NCBI GenBank assembly: GCA_030248295.1
Contig: JASANH010000965.1
Location: 62,001 to 126,000 of the forward strand
Direction of reading: 5' to 3'
From: Mesodorylaimus sp. YZB2_4
Taxonomy: Eukaryota; Nematoda; Enoplea; Dorylaimida; Dorylaimidae
DNA: 64,000 nt
The notes under the pieces were generated by a model. The model had not been told where the DNA came from, made no database searches, and saw only the letters and a program-made list of their open reading frames with translations. Position 1 is the first letter of the stretch. Each line of letters opens with the position of its first letter. Below are positions 57,536 to 64,000 of this stretch, one piece after another. The position numbers were made by a program, and so were the translations under genes.

Positions 57536-59716
57536 GGAATAACTGAACAGATAACGCAATCAGAACGATATCAGGGAAAAGCCGGTTCGTCTGTGCACTG
57601 CCAATTGATATGGAGCGATCTAGAATCGGCAACTGCTAGTTAGATGTGCTGTCCAGTCATAGAAGTCGCATTGCTTGTTAGGTCTTGCGGAAAGATCTAT
57701 TGATCTCTTAGGCAGTAATTAAAACTGACGATGGAAGCAGCCAAGTACTTGTAATCACGCAACAAAAAATTTTCAGATGCCCTTTTGTACAGCGGTTAGG
57801 TATGAACAAAAGGGCCTTTTGCGGAGGGCAGGGCTGGGCTCATCGCTCTGTCTGTATTAGCTGAAAGGAAGCGATCAGCGACGGAATGGCTTGATAAAGG
57901 TTTAGCAAAAAACCTTATTGCGTGTCTGTTCGGTCATTATACTTCGTGGGTAAATTTTCCTCGTCCTAATCAGAATCCAGGCAGAGTGACCTTCGGTCTT
58001 CTGATCTAACAAAGTGAATCCGACCAGGTGAGGAGATAACAGCTTTTATCAGGAAAATATAGACACAATTGCGCACCACGATACAAGTCTTGTTCTGTTC
58101 TCAAAAATACTCAGACCGCATGAGACCCTAGCCGCATTAAGCGCAGTATAACCCTCGAATATGACAGAACATTGTTGGTTAACCGTCCCAATCACATCTC
58201 CATTGGCGAATTGTCACAGTTGAAAGCAGTCGACCAATGGAATTCCTGTGTTATCCCATATTTTTCACTGGGTTGGACACAAGGGCATGGAAAACATTGT
58301 TAGAGCTAAGAGAGTTACTCCAAAACCCACCAAAATTTTTAAATTTTTCTTCCAACTCAAGCTCATTGAGCTTACTGCACCTCACATAAGCTATTGCGTA
58401 TCGACGGGTGTCTCAGAATGTGCAGATACCCGTGTGCAGTTCCCACCTTCTTTACCCGCATCTCCATAACATATCGACAGTGCATCCACAGGCTCGGTGG
58501 GAAGTAAGGAAGTAAATGAGAATTTACGGTATGTTCCCCTCAGATAAGTACCCAGGGGCCTGATGGTGCCGTGCTCCATGTACAATATCAGCAGGCTCGC
58601 TAGTGCCTGCTTAGACCCCAGCACCAGCACCGTGGACTGATGTCATGTGTCGGGCCCTTGTTGCTCGATGTCAGTGGCTAAGTGGCCTTGTAAGTAAAGT
58701 TATTGAAGAGTATGCATGTTACTTGCGTTGTTGAGCTGCCTTGGAGAGACAATTTCCGAAATTTTTACTGGTTATTGTTGAAGGGTGATCGAAACAAAAT
58801 GAGTTCCCTCAAACATGTACCCCTCTCGAGTACACGCTCTCCTGGAAGAGATATGAAAAAAAGCCCTGGGGTCCTGTTTGAGAAAGTACTGCCGCAAAAT
58901 TCATATTGGTATCACCCTGTCCATGTATTTCAGCTCTGCAGTAAATACATGACGTCAAAGCGGATGGAGGAACTCTTCGTATGTGCATGAGGATGGAGGG
59001 AGCAGTAGAGCTATGTATGTAACTCTCCAAGCAGATACCCGTAAGCAGTTCATGCTTGGAATGACAAAGGACACCCTGTACAGTTACCGATTATCTGGGT
59101 CGTTTCGAAATTGTACGGGAAAACTCAGTTTATAAAGTACTTTTCGGTGTCGTTATTTGCAAGTCAATGAAACGAATCAGTGACAGTCACCAAACAGAGC
59201 AATAATCTCGTTTGCTGCTTGGCACAACATCGCAAAACTTGGTATTTCGTATTATTAAAAGTGAAAACTGCATTGATACTAGTTTGGGTGAAAGGCTGGT
59301 CATTACACGCGGATAGGATTGAATAGGTACTGAGCAAGGGTAGTTTACATTTGCACTGTATTGTGACCAGGAAAAATTACCCAGCCAGGCTGTCATTTCG
59401 CCTTCACTCACTGACCCTGTAGTAACGAAAAAGCGAAACCTGGCCAAAACTCGAAACGCGACCCTGAATAGGAACCGTCGATTTGATTACTATTGTCAAA
59501 AACTAAGCGCCCTAAAGGTCGGTGACATCGAAATGGGTGTCCGAAAGGGATATAGCGCGCGGATGGGCAAGGAGGCACTGACTGTGTGCCAGAGTGTGTG
59601 ATGAAGGATCGCTGAGTAATCGATTAGGTAGAAGTGGATAAGAGGGTTGTTTGGACGAGACATGACCACAGTCTGCGCGATTCGACGACTGGGTGGTCGA
59701 TGAACAGCAGACAGTT
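57536..59716. other. Intergenic, no gene recognised
   Basis: Only short open frames on both strands without resemblance or splice context. The last few hundred bases are the upstream region of the ZP gene. Confidence 0.4.
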
Positions 59717-62700
59717 ATGGCCAGTGGGCGAATGGAAGCGGCTGTTTTGATACTTCTCTACTTGATTGTTCGAACGTGCCATGGACAAGGTAAGCGCAGC
59801 TAGCACCAAAAACGGATCGTCCGTCGCATGGGAGTCATCATGGTCCGCTAGCTAAGGGCAGTGTAGGTGTTCATGACCACTGACCCTGACTGGCGAATGT
59901 GTGTTTCAAGGCCATGAATTCTCCCCTTTCAGTATCCTCCCCGTGCAATGACACGTTTGAGAGGTACTTCGGATATCGACTTACGGCCAATATGTCGCAG
60001 GAGTTGGTATTGAAGAACTTCTCAGTAGCGGGAAACCCTAATGGCACATTCAAGGCATGCCGACAAGTCTGCACAGGTGAGCAATTGTAGTCACCGCAGA
60101 GATCTTGGGCATCATGACTATACCTGGCGGTTTCAGAGGAACCAAAATGCCAAGGATTCACCTTGGAAATGCAGCAGTCGCAGTGCGTGACTTATGGGCC
60201 TTATTATGAAAGCGAGGCCAAGTTTCTTAGGACGCAACTTGAACCATCACAGGGTGCTGTGTTTTGGAAAAGGACGTGCTTGAAAGGTGAGTTGGATAAC
60301 TTTTTGGGCCCTAAAGTCTTTCTGTAAGGGACTGCCCGACAGAAAGACTTTAGGGCCCAAACGACGACGAATTTTTTCTGCCCGTAAAAGAGCTATTTAT
60401 GGCGAGGATCGAACCCTGAATCTCAGGATCCAGCTAACCTGTGTGCGTGTGGCCTACCATATCTCTGTCCATCATTTCAGCCCTCTCCGACTGCACTTAC
60501 CTGTGGCACTCGGACGCATGGCCAGGCTATAGTATGCGGGCGGATAAAGTTGATCGTTTTCTGCCCGTCTCTTCCATGGAACAGTGCCAGGAAGCATGCA
60601 TGAATGAGAAAACCTTCCATTGCCGTTCGACCATGTACAATTACGTGACTCGCACTTGCCATCTCAGTCGACACGATCGTCGATCTTTCCGCTCCTACTT
60701 CGCCAAAGGAAGTGTGCAAGAGGTGTATTTGGAGAACCAATGTGCTACTGGTAAGTCTGATTAAATTCGGACGCAAAACATCCATTTTGTTTTCATCCAT
60801 CTGACGATGAGTTCACGCCTTAAGGATTTCTGGCCAAGCCTTTGTCTGAATCTTGATTGCAAATTACAACACTTCGTCTGAAAGAGTCTTTCTGTGCGGA
60901 AATCGCCATCGTGACAGGATTTTGGAAAAATGAGGCGGGAAATTCAAAAGTCAGGTTAAAAATACATGTATTTACAGGAATGACTACTGGATGTGAATTC
61001 ACAACAGAAGAAAGCATGGCTCCTTCATTCTCTCTAACATCTATTAAAATCGACAGCGTTGAAGCCTGCGAAAAAGTCTGTTTGCAAAATGCCGAGTTTA
61101 TGTGCCGATCTTACACGTTCAGTGCCAGCACGAGCATGTGCACGTTCGGGCCAGATGATGTGTTCACGGCGGGACAGTTCGACGATCAGAAGTCAGAAGG
61201 CGCCACATCACACTTCCAAAGGAACGAGTGCACGAATGGTAAGCGAAGGGGGGGGGGGGGGATGTGATGAGCAACACATGCTGGGTTCCTTAGTGGAAGT
61301 GAATTGTGGATTGGATCAGATGGTGGCCACTTTCCGGGCCGATCGTGCCTTTGATGGGAGGATCGTATCAATGCGGGCACCAAACACGTGCAGCTTCGAT
61401 GTGAAACAACAGTTCGAATTCAATGTCAGTTTCTCGTTAGAGCAAAAGAGTAACTGCGGGCTGATGGATGAGGTGAGACGGAGAATGGCAAAGGTTCATT
61501 TCTGTCTCTACTGGGCAGTGGAGGTTTGAATTATTCATGCATAACAACCAGTTTGCAGGAACCAAATACAGTCAGCGCCATGGTCATGATGCAGTATCAC
61601 GATACAGTGATAACGGCTAAGGACAGGGCCCTAAAGTTGGTGTGCAAATATTCACTGAACAGCCGTACGGTCAGTAACTTTGTGGAGTTAGGGTAAGTGG
61701 ATTGAATTGGAACCATGCTCGTATTTGAATAATACTCTGATGGACAGCGAAGGGAGTGTGGTAACGAATGCCACGGTGGTGACTGGTGGCGGGGCCCTGC
61801 CGGAAGCATTTATGCGCATTGTGAACGGAGAAGGACAAACGGTGACGACGGCTGAAATCGGTCAAACATTGTACGCCGAGGTGACCTTGAAAGAGGCTGG
61901 CGGGAAACCAGGTACCGTATGCCGTGTAGGGTGGGCAAACGAGACGAGCTTTGGGAACGAAAGCAGGCTCGGGTTTGAGATGGGCGTTTTTGAGGGGCTT
62001 TGGAACATTCAGTCCTGCATTGAACCCTGTGACTGACTAAGGCCCCCTGCTATGGTGACTGAGCACCCTTGTGCCTTTGCAGACGGCGAGTCCGAGTACA
62101 GTCTTTTCGTGAATAACTGCGAGGCCTTGGACGAAGGGCAAAGTGTGCTGCTAGTCGACGATGCAGGGTAAGATCAGTCTCGTGCGTGGCTTGACTGATC
62201 AGACAAGATGATATACAATCAATTCTGACGCATCTTCTTCCACCCTTCTGACAGGTGCCCAACTGACACCACACTCTTCGAAGCCTTCCATCCAATCCAA
62301 GGTGGCAACTACAAGGTCCTGCGGGCAGCTTTTCAAGGCTTTCGATTCCAAACAAAGCGACGAGTCAATATTAATTGCAATGTCAACTTTTGTTTTCGAT
62401 TCTGTCAACCAGTAAGCCCCATCTGCCTGACCACAACCGAACTTTAACTGTGCAACCTAAACATTTCAGGCCCTTTGCACTGACAAGAATGGCCGTCGGA
62501 TAATGTCTCTGGGTCGAAAGCGACGACACATCGGATCGGCAAGTTTTGTCGACTCCTCTGAGAGGGAGAAAGAAATTTTTGGTCGAGTTCGTGTTCAGAG
62601 TGGATTCGAAGTGATCGATTCGAGAAATATTCCAGTTTTGTCCAGTGATGATAAGTCGGGGGCAAAACATGAAAGCTTTATGATCTCTGCAAACCTGCAC

Positions 62701-62856
62701 CATCCCATAGCGCCCTCCACAATGGCGTCTAGTTTGGATGGTCAGTTGGGGATTGGACAAACTGCGCAGTGGTCTATTTGTGTTTTAGTAGTAGTGGCAA
62801 TTGTGGGGGTGGCACTCTCCTTGTATTGTGCGAGGAAACGGAGTAAGACTAGATGA
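59717..62856 (+). CDS. PAN/ZP-domain apical matrix protein (NompA/Noah-like)
   Basis: Eleven exons, all joining in phase: 59717-59789, 59933-60076, 60137-60286, 60481-60750, 60978-61238, 61294-61472, 61559-61692, 61748-61911, 62083-62167, 62255-62411, 62470-62856; 667 residues. It has a signal peptide (AAVLILLYLIVRTCHG) and three PAN/apple modules: CNDTFERYFGYRLTAN in exons 2-3, CTYLWHSDAWPGYSM in exon 4, CEFTTEESMAPSFS in exon 5. A ZP domain follows, from VEVNCGLDQMVATF through LFVNNCEALDEG, VDDAGCPTD and NCNVNFCFRFCQPALC. After it come a furin-type site GRKRRH and a membrane helix (WSICVLVVVAIVGVALSLYC). The 'TFERxxGYRLT' opening is the one I recall for Noah/NompA proteins, which link cuticle to epithelial or sensory cells. 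It would be shed at the furin site and polymerise in the apical matrix. Confidence 0.9.
60303..60361. repeat. Perfect 23-base inverted repeat in an intron
   Basis: Arms 60303-60325 and 60339-60361 are exact reverse complements with a 13-base loop. It lies in intron 3 of the ZP gene, just downstream of the exon 3 donor, and the transcribed pre-mRNA would form a strong hairpin. Confidence 0.9.
60390..60470 (-). repeat. Possible tRNA-derived insertion
   Basis: The reverse complement contains 'cagggttcgatcctcgcc', a perfect box B with a T-arm-like context, preceded by 'ggttagctggatcctgag'. A full tRNA fold is not evident. It lies beside the intronic hairpin and may belong to the same insertion. 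Confidence 0.4.
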
Positions 62857-62997
62857 GTGTGAAGCATACAGATGTGTGGCCTATGTTATAACACGTGATA
62901 CTGTATCAGTCAGTTATTGTGATATTTGCAGTTGTGAATCAACATGAGAAAGATCGTATGATGGTCTTGCGGTGGAACCCAAGTCATAAAACCTTTT

Positions 62998-63190
62998 TCC
63001 TTCCACCCCTCCGTCAGGTGGCCAACTGACACCAGTCTTCAATGCCTTCTATCCAGTTAAAGATGTTCCGTCCGTCATTATAATATGTGCATCAGAGAAA
63101 GATGAAGCGTAGCGCAAGCGGCATGAAAACTACTGAAAACTCTTTCACATGCAACTTCCAATTCAAACTTCCCGCGCTTTTTGTAAAAAT
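62998..63190 (+). pseudogene. Decayed copy of ZP exon 10
   Basis: 'ccttccacccctccgtcagg' then 'tggccaactgacaccag' mirrors the intron end and start of exon 10 at about 62235-62275, and TCTTCAATGCCTTCTATCCAG continues the match. Near 63145-63180 TCNFQFKLPAL resembles the NCNVNFCFRFCQPALC end. The intervening frame is lost. Confidence 0.6.
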
Positions 63191-63408
63191 AGAGCACTTT
63201 ATGACAATTCATATCGGCATCAACTCCTCGAGGCTGTTTAGTGTGCGTTACAGCTACGAGCCAGCCGGCTGGTGCCAGCGCTCGCGGTGTGGGCTGCTAC
63301 TTTGTCTTTTGCTTTGGCCGTCTGAGATTTTTTCAATACGTAGTACCTAAACAAACATGAACTTTCGGAGTTTTTAATTTATTATTGACTTTTTATTGTG
63401 TATAAAAT

Positions 63409-64000
63409 ATGGAGTCGGGTTCGGATCCTGAATCCGTCGCAGCCAATGTGTCTTTCGTTGCGAGCGTATCAAGCAATGCGGACGATGGAAATGAGAATAA
63501 TCGTATCACGGTGACACTAATTAATAATCAAAAGCCACCCATGCCGATGGATTGTGATACACTCAAGGTAAGCGGTGCAAAAAATCTCTTATGTAGGCAT
63601 AATAGCCTGTAGGCTGTACTGTACCCTTGCATACGTAGTCTAAACATGTAGGCCTAACGAAAGCCACATGGGTTTAGGCCTTCGTACGAAGGACAGGAAG
63701 ACTGCTTGTTGTCTTACCTACTGTAGTCTCCCTATAGGCTATTTCTTCAAATCGTGTAACATGTCTATTTTGAAACATGTATATTATATTCATTGTCAGC
63801 CAAGTTCTTTTGTTTAATGACCACAACAACCGTTAGACCCGTGTAGGCGGAAGTAGGCGCATATTACATTGTAGTATAGGAAGTTTTTGTTCTAGCGCCA
63901 TGTTGTCACTCCTCCTCGCGTGGATTTGAGCCGCTCGGATCTCATTCGATTACTAAGTTATTTGGAAGGCGAATTGCAGGCTCGCGATATTGTTATTGCC
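63409..64000 (+). CDS. CortBP2-domain protein, amino-terminal exons (partial)
   Basis: Exon 1 is 63409-63567 (MESGSDPESVAANVSFVASV and onward to DTLK), and exon 2 starts at 63896 after 'tgttctag' and runs off the window. Exon 2 reads RHVVTPPR then DLSRSDLIRLLSYLEGELQA and RDIVIA. This matches the start of the cortactin-binding protein 2 amino-terminal domain (LSK.ELL.LLSxxEGELxARDxVI) shared by CTTNBP2, CTTNBP2NL, FILIP1 and arthropod nausicaa. Such proteins are coiled-coil regulators of cortactin and actin. The join is in phase. Which member of the group it is cannot be told from 88 residues. Confidence 0.75.

Overview
The window is nuclear DNA of an invertebrate animal. Genes are split by GT-AG introns (mostly about 55-620 bp), density is low (roughly a dozen genes in 64 kb), and tRNA-derived SINEs and mariner remnants lie between and inside genes. 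A PAN/ZP cuticle-type protein of the NompA/Noah kind argues for an ecdysozoan. A tardigrade is my best guess, but the sequence alone cannot separate that from a basal nematode or another small ecdysozoan.

Layout. 1-8.2 kb: a ten-exon minus-strand gene for a KMT2E/SETD5/UpSET-type chromatin protein (PHD plus degenerate SET). 8.2-20 kb: mostly gene-poor, with SINEs, two mariner transposase corpses, a broken FLYWCH gene and two doubtful hypothetical genes. 20.2-25.5 kb: a three-exon gene for a 54-residue Ala/Lys/Glu-rich peptide behind a TATA box, then an unrecognised multi-exon gene carrying SINEs in its introns. 28.3-36 kb: two FoxO-like forkhead genes on the minus strand, a diverged tandem pair. 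40-43.8 kb: a bulb-type lectin gene and a small secreted protein gene. 44.2-48.9 kb (minus strand): S-adenosylmethionine synthetase, with two GC-AG introns, and a four-helix membrane protein. 50-51 kb: a short tail-anchored protein divergent from an intronless globin. 52.9-57.5 kb: an intact intronless DEG/ENaC channel followed by a dead tandem copy. 59.7-63.2 kb: the eleven-exon PAN/ZP protein with a decayed copy of one exon behind it. 63.4 kb to the end: the first two exons of a CortBP2-domain gene that runs off the window.

I see no operon or pathway grouping. The recurrent themes are local duplication (forkhead pair, channel pair, ZP exon), modular SINEs, and several genes with clean exon structure but no family I can name. 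Exon joins were checked by reading frame and splice phase only; no transcript or database evidence was available.
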